DNA of 39,972 nucleotides from an uncultured Dorea sp. (GTDB lineage: Bacteria > Bacillota > Clostridia > Lachnospirales > Lachnospiraceae): contig CAJUBG010000033.1 of assembly GCA_910584575.1 (NCBI GenBank), positions 1 through 39,972 of the forward strand. Direction: 5' to 3'. This document shows, one piece after another, positions 1-6,830 of this stretch (its first letter is position 1; every line of letters begins with the position of its first letter). Under the pieces are notes generated by a model. The model made no database searches. It was given only the letters and a program-made list of their open reading frames with translations, and was not told where the DNA came from. The position numbers were made by a program, and so were the translations under genes.

Positions 1-56
1 TTAAATAGCACTATGATTTAGATATTTAAAAGCAATACATGAAATTGAGATTATGG

Positions 57-87
57 AAAAGGCCAGATAACGCGTGGTTATCTGGTC
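57..87 (-). terminator. Intrinsic terminator after the SseB-like gene
   Basis: A 10-bp stem (61-70 against 78-87, one G-U pair) with a 7-nt loop is followed, on the minus strand, by four U residues (57-60). The right arm contains the TAA stop of the SseB-like gene. The plus strand also has a T run after the hairpin, so it may work in both directions. Confidence 0.75.
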
Positions 88-821
88 TTTTTCATAATCT
101 TAAACTGGACATTCACTCCCAACGGATTGAGCACAACTCCTTCGCTCTCTGCCGGCAGAAGATTAGCCAGCTTATCCGCCTCGACTACCATTGCCCGAAG
201 CTTATTTGGCCCGTTAAACTTCTGGAATTCCTGGGTATCCGTAAATAACGGCTGGTACAGCTTTCCGTCCTTTCCCTTAAGGGCCGGAATCCCCTTATCC
301 CCCCGCACCCCGAAGATATATTTACCTCTGCCAAAGTGCGCCAGCATTTCCTCATACAATGCCGTCAGTTCCTCCGTCATCTCCTGTCCCTGGTTCTTAT
401 GGAGTCCCTGCATAAAATAAATCGCAGTCAGATGAAGCTCTGGATTCTCCACCCATACCTGCCCCTGGGGCAGCTTCTCAGGCCGGTTACGCGTAACCAG
501 CTCATTCAACTGCACCGCCGTCCTATCCTCCATCCCGTCATTGACCACAATACAGTTCACACCCATGGGATAGAGGCTAGTGTAAAACGGCAGAAAACTT
601 TTCTGCTCGACCTTGATTACCTGTACCAGGGTTTTCTCCTCAATCAATTCCTTCGCCCGTCTCTTGGCGTCTTCTTCCCCATAGAACAGCAAAATCTGGT
701 CGTCATAGGTCTCGGAGTCACATTCCACATAGGGCAGACGCGTACATCCGGACATCAAAACATAGACTGCTTCGGAGACTCTCAGCATCTCCAAAGCAGT
801 TTTCTTTTTATCTATACTCAT
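78..821 (-). CDS. SseB family protein
   Basis: A 247-residue soluble protein resembling the SseB family. It carries the family-style segment LFTDTQEFQKF late in the chain, preceded by an acidic and basic region containing LPQGQVWVENPE. The function of SseB proteins in Firmicutes is not settled. The chosen ATG lies behind a good site (GGAAAGAGAAG) and overlaps the stop of the upstream BFD-like gene as ATGA, so the two are translationally coupled. An upstream in-frame start would need 21 residues that overlap the neighbour and is less likely. It is the last gene of the ferritin operon and is followed at once by a terminator. A direct role in iron storage is only suggested by position. Confidence 0.75.
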   Translation of the reverse strand: MSIDKKKTALEMLRVSEAVYVLMSGCTRLPYVECDSETYDDQILLFYGEEDAKRRAKELIEEKTLVQVIKVEQKSFLPFYTSLYPMGVNCIVVNDGMEDRTAVQLNELVTRNRPEKLPQGQVWVENPELHLTAIYFMQGLHKNQGQEMTEELTALYEEMLAHFGRGKYIFGVRGDKGIPALKGKDGKLYQPLFTDTQEFQKFNGPNKLRAMVVEADKLANLLPAESEGVVLNPLGVNVQFKIMKKTR

Positions 822-1006
822 TCTTCTCTTTCCTTCAATAATTTCTTCGTCAGCTTCTTTGCCTTTTTCTTGCATTTGCCGCACCCCTTGCCAACCTTTG
901 TCAGCTTTTTAACCTCTTTGAAGGAATCGGCGCCGCCTTTTACAGCGTCCGCAATGTCACCCTTCGTCACATTGCGGCATGAGCAGATTACTTTCTTGCG
1001 ATTCAT
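818..1006 (-). CDS. BFD-like [2Fe-2S]-binding protein (ferritin-associated ferredoxin type)
   Basis: A 62-residue protein with four cysteines at 8, 10, 42 and 45 in the pattern C-x-C-x31-C-x2-C, the [2Fe-2S] ligand arrangement of bacterioferritin-associated ferredoxin (Bfd). The rest is lysine-rich with a basic C-terminal helix. In Proteobacteria, Bfd docks on bacterioferritin and reduces the stored ferric core to release iron. Here the gene starts 2 nt after the stop of a non-haem ferritin and has no good ribosome binding site of its own, so it is probably translated by coupling to the ferritin. The inferred role is electron delivery to that ferritin. Members of the broader Fer2_BFD family also occur as domains of nitrite reductase and other enzymes, but the stand-alone size and the neighbour favour iron release. 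Confidence 0.85.
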   Translation of the reverse strand: MNRKKVICSCRNVTKGDIADAVKGGADSFKEVKKLTKVGKGCGKCKKKAKKLTKKLLKEREE

Positions 1007-1008
1007 GA

Positions 1009-1521
1009 CTAAAGCACCAGGGACGGTGCGGAATATGTACGCGCCCCAAGCTCGTTGTCCAACATGTACAGGCTCTTTGGATCGTCTCCGAACAGCTCAA
1101 ACTTCTTCACCAGATTATCCGCGTTGGTCTCCTCCTCGCCCTGCTCTTTTACGAACCAGTCTAAGAACTGCATGGTGCGGAAATCCTTTACTGAGTACGC
1201 CGCGTCGTAGATTGCATGGATTAAGCTGGTTACATACTGCTCATGCTTTAAGCCTTCTGAAAGGACGGATTTAGCGCTATCTAATGCAACTCCTGGCTTG
1301 TCGATTGCTTCTAATTCCACCTTCTCGCCGTTGTTCTGGAGATACTGGATGAAAAGCATTGCGTGGTCGCGCTCCTCCTGGGCCTGAATCTTGTACCAGT
1401 TGCCGAAGCCGTCTAAACCGTGGTCAAAATAAAAATTGGAAAAATCCAGGTAAAGGTAGGCGGAGTAGAACTCCTTGTTTACCTGCTGATTTAATAATTC
1501 TACTACTTTTTTATCTAACAT
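1009..1521 (-). CDS. ftnA: Non-haem ferritin
   Basis: A 170-residue four-helix ferritin for cytosolic iron storage and Fe(II) oxidation. The ferroxidase ligands of the bacterial FtnA family fall at matching numbers: E17, E50 and H53 (site A), E94, E130 and Q127 (site B), and E49, E126 and E129 of the third site, with Y24 beside them. No haem-binding methionine of the bacterioferritin type was identified. The start has a strong AAAGGAGGAC site and sits behind a sigma-A promoter at 1557-1585. It is the first gene of the ftn-bfd-sseB operon. No clear Fur or PerR box was recognised in the promoter. Confidence 0.95.
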   Translation of the reverse strand: MLDKKVVELLNQQVNKEFYSAYLYLDFSNFYFDHGLDGFGNWYKIQAQEERDHAMLFIQYLQNNGEKVELEAIDKPGVALDSAKSVLSEGLKHEQYVTSLIHAIYDAAYSVKDFRTMQFLDWFVKEQGEEETNADNLVKKFELFGDDPKSLYMLDNELGARTYSAPSLVL

Positions 1522-1556
1522 GATTGTTTTGTCCTCCTTTGTTTTGATTCTTTCTT

Positions 1557-1585
1557 ATTATACACTCCACTTTCCCTATTTTCAA
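1557..1585 (-). promoter_or_regulatory. Sigma-A promoter of the ferritin operon
   Basis: On the minus strand a TTGAAA -35 (1580-1585), a 17-bp spacer and a perfect TATAAT -10 (1557-1562) lie about 35 bp upstream of the ferritin start. Confidence 0.8.
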
Positions 1586-1626
1586 GTGGATTCCTGTGGT
1601 ATTGGTTTTTTGTCGTGGAGGGGGAC

Positions 1627-1807
1627 GCCGAGAAGGGCGGCGGGTCCGGTCTCCCAGACGGGGCAGCGTTGCGGTGAACTAACTGGTAACTGCGACTAAG
1701 AAGCTCAGGATAGCCTTCGCTTCTAAGTCTCCGTAACCAGTGGATTTCACCTCCACTAAAAACGCCCCTTAATTGTCTGTGAGACCGGACCCGCCGCCCT
1801 TCTCGGC
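1627..1807 (-). ncRNA. Candidate structured RNA, family not assigned
   Basis: This 181-nt element folds as one long rod. A perfect 27-bp GC-rich closing stem pairs 1627-1653 with 1781-1807. Inside it lie further co-axial helices on the minus strand: CAGAC/GTCTG, GGGGC/GCCCC, GGTGAA/TTCACC, ACTGGTTAC/GTTACCAGT and GACTTAGAAGC/GCTTCTTAGTC, the last two with one mismatch each, capped by AGG-CTAT-CCT. A 12/8-nt internal loop interrupts the rod. An extended -10 (TGGTATTAT, 1826-1834 on the minus strand) would start a transcript about 10 nt before the stem, which favours this strand. The rod with a central internal loop recalls 6S RNA, but no diagnostic sequence was recognised. No terminator is obvious. 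It fills most of the 400-bp gap between the ferritin and ACT genes. The only long reading frame across it has no coding character. Confidence 0.5.
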
Positions 1808-1921
1808 TGTTTACTGGCAAAAACTATAATACCACTTCGCCGTGCCCGGCCTATCCTGTATTTTTTTGATTCATGTTTCCTTATTTACGCTGTGTTATGG
1901 CAAAGTTTTAAGCAAATATTT

Positions 1922-2365
1922 TTATTGGTTTGCACGGTAAGCTTCGTCGGCGCTGTACACGTCGAAGCCGCTGCCCTTCAGGATGTCGATTACGCGGGCA
2001 GGGTCGTCGCTTTTGAGGACTGCTGCCGCGTCGCTTCCGTTGGCGAAGGCGTACATGTATTCTACGTTGACCTCGCCTTCTACGATCTGGTGCATGGCTT
2101 TGCTTAATGAGCCGGTGGCGTGGGGAACGCGTAATGCTACCACGTCTGTGAGCATGGCGGTAATTCCTGCCTCCTTAAGCGCTAAGCGGCCCTTGTGAGG
2201 GTCGGAAACGACCATACGTAACATTCCATAGTCGGATGTGTCTGCAAGGCTCAAAGCCACGATATTTACGTCGTTCTTCGCCAGGACCTTCAGTACGTCG
2301 TCGAGGCGGCCTTCCCTGTTTTCCAAAAATACTGATAATTGCTGAATTGTGTTGCTTACACCCAT
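1922..2365 (-). CDS. ACT domain protein of the aryl-CoA ligase operon
   Basis: A 147-residue protein built of two ACT-like modules. The first (about residues 8-70) starts with QLSVFLENREGRLDDVLKVL, a typical ACT strand-helix start in which the ligand-contacting Gly-Arg-Leu is visible. The second (about 75-140) carries VEYMYAFAN. ACT modules bind amino acids and regulate enzymes, so sensing an aromatic amino acid is a reasonable but untested inference here. The start has a GAGGAGGAG site. It lies 15 nt after paaK and ends the iorA-iorB-paaK-ACT operon. No convincing terminator follows. Confidence 0.85.
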   Translation of the reverse strand: MGVSNTIQQLSVFLENREGRLDDVLKVLAKNDVNIVALSLADTSDYGMLRMVVSDPHKGRLALKEAGITAMLTDVVALRVPHATGSLSKAMHQIVEGEVNVEYMYAFANGSDAAAVLKSDDPARVIDILKGSGFDVYSADEAYRANQ

Positions 2366-2380
2366 GGTATTCTCCTCCTC

Positions 2381-3712
2381 TTACAACTGCCTGTTGTCGA
2401 TGACACGTTTTGCCTTGCCTTCGCTTCGCTGGATAGTCTTAGGCTCGACAAGCTTCACTCTTACGGATACGCCGAGAGCCTGTTTTAATACGGCGCCTAC
2501 TTTGTTCTTTAATGCGTCCAGCTTCCTGATCTCGTCGGAGAAATATTTCTCATCCACTTCTACCATGACGGTTAAGACATCCAGATTGTTCTCACGGTCA
2601 ACGATGAGCATATAGTGAGGCGCAACGCCGCCGCCCATAGAAAGAAGGGCAGTCTCAACCTGGGTCGGGAATACGTTGACGCCGCGGATTACCTTCATGT
2701 CGTCTGTACGTCCGGTAAATTTCTGGATTCTCGGCAAGGTCCGTCCACACTCGCATGTGCTGTGCTCAATACTGGTAAGGTCTTTCGTCCGGTAACGGAG
2801 GAGAGGCATCCCCTCTTTGGCAAGGGTGGTGAACACAAGCTCGCCCGTCTCGCCGTCCGCGCACGCGGACTGGTCTGCCGGATTAAGCACCTCCGGATAG
2901 AAGAAGTCCTCATACACATGCAGTCCCTTGTGATGGATACAGTCCATGGCAACTCCTGGGCCTGTAATCTCACACAATCCATAGATATCGAAGCTGTTGA
3001 TATGGAAAATGCTCTCAATCTTCTTGCGCATCTCGTCTGTCCACGGCTCTGCGCCGTTGATGCTTGCCTTAATCTTAAGACGGTCTACCACTCCTGCCTC
3101 CTGTGCCGCCTCTGCCAGATACAAAGCATAAGACGGGGTACATGCAAAGGCGGTGGCTCCGAAATCCTCCATACACATCAACTGACGTTTGGTATTGCCT
3201 GAGGACATAGGGATTGCCATGGCGCCCAATGCCTGCGCGCCCAGATCCAAGCCCATTCCTCCGGTAAACAGGCCGTAACCGTAACATACATGGATACGGT
3301 CTGCCGCGGTCAGCCCTGCCATCACCAAACCTCTGGCAACGCACTCGCCCCATACGTCCACGTCCTTCTGCGTATAAGAAGCAAGGGTCAGTTTGCCGGT
3401 GGTTCCGGAGGTTCCCTGTACACGGGCAATCTTCTCCTGAGGAACCGCCAACAGCCCGAAGGGGTAGTTATCCCTCAAATCCTCCTTGGTGGTGAAGGGG
3501 AGTTTGCAGATATCCTCAATCCCCTTGATGTCTCCAGGCTCTACGCCCAGAGCATCCATCTTCTTACGGTAGAATTCCACATTTTCGTAGACATTCTTCA
3601 CCTGCTTTACCAGACGCTCACTCTGGAGGGAGTTCATCTCATCCCTGCTCATACACTCAATCTTTGGATCCCTGATGGTTTCTTTCCAGTTTTCTATTGA
3701 TACTCCTGCCAT
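2381..3712 (-). CDS. paaK: Phenylacetate-CoA ligase family enzyme
   Basis: A 443-residue adenylate-forming ligase that makes aryl-acetyl-CoA from the acid, ATP and CoA through an acyl-AMP. The phosphate-binding loop is VQGTSGTTGKLTLASYT near residue 100. The adenine and magnesium motif is YGLCEITGPG, with RYRTKDL further on and the C-terminal domain hinge at GRTDDMKVIRGVNVFPTQVE. The length is normal for PaaK. It starts with an AGGAGTATG site. Directly upstream are the two subunits of an indolepyruvate-type oxidoreductase that yields aryl-acetyl-CoA, so the ligase probably acts on the same arylacetates, either by activating imported acids or by working in reverse to recover ATP. Substrate specificity (phenyl-, hydroxyphenyl- or indoleacetate) cannot be read from the sequence. 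Confidence 0.92.
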   Translation of the reverse strand: MAGVSIENWKETIRDPKIECMSRDEMNSLQSERLVKQVKNVYENVEFYRKKMDALGVEPGDIKGIEDICKLPFTTKEDLRDNYPFGLLAVPQEKIARVQGTSGTTGKLTLASYTQKDVDVWGECVARGLVMAGLTAADRIHVCYGYGLFTGGMGLDLGAQALGAMAIPMSSGNTKRQLMCMEDFGATAFACTPSYALYLAEAAQEAGVVDRLKIKASINGAEPWTDEMRKKIESIFHINSFDIYGLCEITGPGVAMDCIHHKGLHVYEDFFYPEVLNPADQSACADGETGELVFTTLAKEGMPLLRYRTKDLTSIEHSTCECGRTLPRIQKFTGRTDDMKVIRGVNVFPTQVETALLSMGGGVAPHYMLIVDRENNLDVLTVMVEVDEKYFSDEIRKLDALKNKVGAVLKQALGVSVRVKLVEPKTIQRSEGKAKRVIDNRQL

Positions 3713-3800
3713 TTTCTCATACTCCTATTCTGAATTTTATTCATTCTTGAATGCCAACCTGAAAAAATTCCCTTCGTAAACTACCACCTCCAAATCTATA

Positions 3801-4379
3801 TTATTCGGATACAAGATTGTATCCCACCTCAAACGCCTGCCTGTTAATCTCTATGGTTTTCGGCGGCACGGTGTTCTCAATCACCTGATACCATTCTTCC
3901 TTGGAAAAATCCATATGCTGCGCCGCAATCCCCAGTACAACCAGGTTAAATACCTTAGGATTGCCAAGCTTCTTCGATTCTTCGGTTGCATTCACAGTGT
4001 AGACCTTGTAATCCTTCTTCAGGGTCTCGATTATCCCCTCCGGATACTCCTGCGCCCCAATCACCACAGGGATGGGGTCGATTCTCCAGTCATTTACAAT
4101 CAGGGCGCCGTCTTTCTTGAGAAAATGTGCATACCTAAGAGCCTCAAGCCTCTCAAAAGCAATCAGCACATCTGCCTGCCCTTCCTCCACAATCGGCTCT
4201 GCAACCTTTTCACCATAGCGGACAAAGGTTACCACGCTTCCGCCTCTCTGCGCCATTCCGTGCACCTCTGAGAGCTTCACATCATATCCTCCGGCAGTAG
4301 CAAGGCCGCCCAATATTCTGCTGGTCAGAAGGGTTCCCTGTCCTCCGACGCCTACAATCATAATATTTTTCGTCGCCAT
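3801..4379 (-). CDS. iorB: Indolepyruvate:ferredoxin oxidoreductase, beta subunit
   Basis: A 192-residue gamma-type domain of the 2-oxoacid:ferredoxin oxidoreductase superfamily. It opens with the characteristic NIMIVGVGGQGTLLTSRILGG and continues with VKLSEVHGMAQRGGSVVTFVRYG, where the conserved MAQRGG segment contributes to the CoA and TPP site. With IorA it decarboxylates aryl pyruvates, made from Trp, Phe or Tyr by transamination, to aryl-acetyl-CoA while reducing ferredoxin in the cytosol. Its ATG overlaps the iorA stop as TAATG, so the two subunits are translationally coupled. An 88-nt gap with no gene separates it from paaK. Confidence 0.93.
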   Translation of the reverse strand: MATKNIMIVGVGGQGTLLTSRILGGLATAGGYDVKLSEVHGMAQRGGSVVTFVRYGEKVAEPIVEEGQADVLIAFERLEALRYAHFLKKDGALIVNDWRIDPIPVVIGAQEYPEGIIETLKKDYKVYTVNATEESKKLGNPKVFNLVVLGIAAQHMDFSKEEWYQVIENTVPPKTIEINRQAFEVGYNLVSE

Positions 4380-6133
4380 TATTCGTCACCTGCCTTTACT
4401 AACTCGATTGCATCAAACTTACACAAAGCTTTGCAAAGCCCGCAGCCTGTACACATGGTATCGTCAATACAAATGGTTCCGTTCTCTCTCCTTGTCATAG
4501 CCGGACATCCTGGCTTCATACACATACCGCATTTCCTGCATTTGTCCTCCACCGCAGTATATAACGGCTTCTTTTCCTTACTGAGCAGCACGCAGGGAGT
4601 CTTGGTGATAATCACAGATACCTCGTCCTTTGCCACTTCTTCTTTAAGCACGTTTTCTAAAGCCATAAGGTCAAATGCATTCACCTCTGTCACATTCTTC
4701 ACGCCGATTGCCCGACAAAGAGCCGGAATATCAATGGCATAGGTGGGGTCGCCCTGCAAAGTCTTTCCAGTCGCCGCATGGTCCTGGTGTCCCGTCATGC
4801 CTGTGGTAGAATTGTCCAGAATCAACACCGTTCCGGTGGCATTGTTGTATACCATGTTCATCAGCGAATTCACCCCTGTATGGAGAAATGTAGAATCACC
4901 GATTGCCGCTACCCAGTTCTTTATGTATTCTTTTCCCTTTGCCTTCTCCATACCATGAAGGCTTGATATGCTGGCGCCCATACAGATGGTCGTATCAACC
5001 GCGCTTAAGGGCGCAACGGCTCCCAGAGTATAACAGCCGATATCTCCCGCAACATGGAGGCCAAGCTTCTTCACCACATAATAGACACTCCTGTGGGGAC
5101 ATCCCGGACAGAGAATCGGCGGCCTGACCGGCGCCTTTGCAGGCGTCTTAATCTCCAGCTTCTCTCCAAGCACCGCCCTTCGTATCATATTAGCGCTGTA
5201 CTCGCCCTGTACGGTAAAAATCTCTTTTCCGGTGGCTTTGATGCCCCAGGACTTTACCTGCTCCTCGATGACCGGATCCAATTCTTCAATAATATACAGC
5301 TTCTCCACCTTCGCCGCAAAATCCTCAATCAGCCTCCTTGGAAGGGGGTTCACCATCCCAAGCTTGAGCACAGAGGCTTTTGGCAGCGCCTCCTTGACAT
5401 ACTGATAGGGAATCCCGCTTGTGATAACTCCAATCTTCGTATCGTTCATCTCTACCCGATTGACAGAAAGCGTATTTGCCGCCTCCATAAGCTCTAGGTT
5501 ACGTTTCTCAATCTCTATGTGGCGCAGCTTGGCATTTGCCGGCATCATAACCGTTCTTCTGACATCCTTCTCGTAAGGCTTATCCTTTACTTCTTTCCTG
5601 TCTTCAAGCTCTACCACACCCTGGGAATGGGCAAGCCTCGTAGTCGTCCGGAACACGAAGGGGCGGTCAAACTGTTCGCTTAGTTCAAATGCCTGCTTCA
5701 TGAATTCCTTTGCCTCAAAGCTGTCCGACGGCTCTAACACCGGCAACTGTGCCGCGCGGGCAACCATACGGGTATCCTGTTCATTCTGCGAGCTGTAAAG
5801 CCCCGGATCATCTGCAACCACAATCACCAGACCGCCATTCACACCCATGTAGGAAACCGTGTAGGCCGGATCAGCCGCAACGTTGAAGCCCACATGCTTC
5901 ATGCAGGACATGGCGCGCACTCCTGCAACCGAAGCGCCGATGGCAACCTCTGTCGCAACCTTCTCGTTGGGCGACCACTCGCAGTACAGGTCATCCTTAT
6001 ACTGTACCAGATATTCGCTGATCTCTGTACTCGGAGTACCCGGATATGCGGCGCTTACCCTCACGCCCGCCTCATAGGCGCCCCTGGCAATGGCTTCATT
6101 GCCAAGCATAATGACTTTATTCTTTTCTGACAT
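4379..6133 (-). CDS. iorA: Indolepyruvate:ferredoxin oxidoreductase, alpha subunit
   Basis: A 584-residue catalytic subunit. The N-terminal pyrimidine-binding domain starts with GNEAIARGAYEAGVRVSAAY and includes AAYPGTPSTEI. The TPP-binding domain carries CPGCPHRSVYY, then GDSTFLHTGVNSL and the NATGTVLILDNSTTGMTGHQ stretch. The C-terminus holds two ferredoxin-like clusters, CRKCGMCMKPGCP and CTGCGLCKALC, for electron transfer to ferredoxin. The chosen ATG is preceded by GGAAG at a normal distance. An in-frame ATG four codons upstream would fall directly on the AAAGG site and is less likely. It is the first gene of the operon, behind the promoter at 6164-6192. Confidence 0.94.
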   Translation of the reverse strand: MSEKNKVIMLGNEAIARGAYEAGVRVSAAYPGTPSTEISEYLVQYKDDLYCEWSPNEKVATEVAIGASVAGVRAMSCMKHVGFNVAADPAYTVSYMGVNGGLVIVVADDPGLYSSQNEQDTRMVARAAQLPVLEPSDSFEAKEFMKQAFELSEQFDRPFVFRTTTRLAHSQGVVELEDRKEVKDKPYEKDVRRTVMMPANAKLRHIEIEKRNLELMEAANTLSVNRVEMNDTKIGVITSGIPYQYVKEALPKASVLKLGMVNPLPRRLIEDFAAKVEKLYIIEELDPVIEEQVKSWGIKATGKEIFTVQGEYSANMIRRAVLGEKLEIKTPAKAPVRPPILCPGCPHRSVYYVVKKLGLHVAGDIGCYTLGAVAPLSAVDTTICMGASISSLHGMEKAKGKEYIKNWVAAIGDSTFLHTGVNSLMNMVYNNATGTVLILDNSTTGMTGHQDHAATGKTLQGDPTYAIDIPALCRAIGVKNVTEVNAFDLMALENVLKEEVAKDEVSVIITKTPCVLLSKEKKPLYTAVEDKCRKCGMCMKPGCPAMTRRENGTICIDDTMCTGCGLCKALCKFDAIELVKAGDE

Positions 6134-6163
6134 TCTATCTTCCATCCTTTCGTAATCGTAAAT

Positions 6164-6192
6164 AGTATATCACAATACTTTCACAGTTTAAA
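6164..6192 (-). promoter_or_regulatory. Probable sigma-A promoter of the ior-paaK operon
   Basis: On the minus strand TTTAAA (6187-6192), a 17-bp spacer and TATACT (6164-6169) lie about 30 bp before iorA. The -10 is good and the -35 is moderate. Confidence 0.5.
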
Positions 6193-6213
6193 GCATTAAT
6201 TTATAAAATTTTC

Positions 6214-6690
6214 TTAACGGTGGCGCTTACATGTAAATTCCTCCGCCTCCACCCGTATAATCCCAACCGCTTTGCCTAAGCCAGTGTTCGATTCTAATTC
6301 TGCAAACTCCTTTCCCGTCTGATGCTTCATAATGAGCGCCAGCGCCTTAGATTTTTCTTCCGCTTCTGTAATTAGCTTTGCTCTGCCGTTTCCAATGATA
6401 CTGGCATAATAATAACTGTACTGGCAGGCTGTTTTCCCTTCGGCCAGCTCATGGGCACCGTCCATCTCAAATCCCACTGTCGGATTCTTTTCAATCAAAT
6501 TAAGCTTCTTTCCCTCCCTGGCGCCATGAAAATACAGCGCTAATCTTCCATCTTCATATACGTATCCGTAATTCATGGGAACAATATAAAGCTTCCCCTC
6601 ATCCATCATTCCAAGCCTGCATACTTTACAGGACTTTAGAACCTCAAGTATTTCTTCTGAGTCCTTTACCTCACGGTCTGCTCTGCGCAT
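6214..6690 (-). CDS. Pyridoxamine 5'-phosphate oxidase-like flavoprotein, Nim type
   Basis: A 158-residue split-barrel FMN-binding protein. It opens with MRRADREVKDSEEI, the typical start of NimA-like proteins, followed by CRLGMMDEGKLYIVPMNYGYVYEDGRLALYFHGAREGKKLN, the FMN-binding strands of the family. Some Nim proteins reduce 5-nitroimidazoles and give metronidazole resistance, but many relatives have no known substrate and resistance should not be assumed. The start was set at the ATG behind GGAGGAGGAG; the longer reading frame adds 28 residues with no support. A TATAAT (6722-6727, minus strand) lies upstream with a poor -35. The gene is divergent from the alcohol dehydrogenase, sharing a 140-bp control region. 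Confidence 0.85.
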   Translation of the reverse strand: MRRADREVKDSEEILEVLKSCKVCRLGMMDEGKLYIVPMNYGYVYEDGRLALYFHGAREGKKLNLIEKNPTVGFEMDGAHELAEGKTACQYSYYYASIIGNGRAKLITEAEEKSKALALIMKHQTGKEFAELESNTGLGKAVGIIRVEAEEFTCKRHR

Positions 6691-6758
6691 GTTTCTCCTC
6701 CTCCTATTCAGTGCTTTTTCAATTATACCATTTAACTTTACTTCATGAAAATAAAAAA

Positions 6759-6787
6759 TTGAAAAACACGCCAAAATGGCGTATGAT
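6759..6787 (+). promoter_or_regulatory. Sigma-A promoter of the alcohol dehydrogenase with a dyad in the spacer
   Basis: TTGAAA (6759-6764), a 17-bp spacer and TATGAT (6782-6787). A dyad ACGCC-AAAAT-GGCGT (6768-6782) fills the spacer and touches the -10, the usual place for a repressor operator. The repressor is unknown. Confidence 0.7.
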
Positions 6788-6830
6788 TAAAGTACCATTT
6801 TGTAAAATTCATATCTAAGGAGGAACATCT

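Noticed and set aside
336..1274. 312-residue plus-strand frame opposite the ferritin operon
   Set aside because: It is antisense to three genes with clear families and has low-complexity His/Leu/Ser content without a ribosome binding site.
1627..1807. Insertion element or MITE
   Set aside because: The inverted repeat is long and perfect, but no target-site duplication flanks it, and the interior pairs along its length, which fits an RNA better.
1515..1820. 101-residue minus-strand reading frame across the structured element
   Set aside because: It runs through the 27-bp inverted repeat and the ferritin promoter, and its composition (rich in Arg, Ser and Pro) is not protein-like.
6214..6690. 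Confirmed metronidazole resistance gene
   Set aside because: The family resemblance is good, but most Nim-like proteins of anaerobes have not been shown to give resistance.
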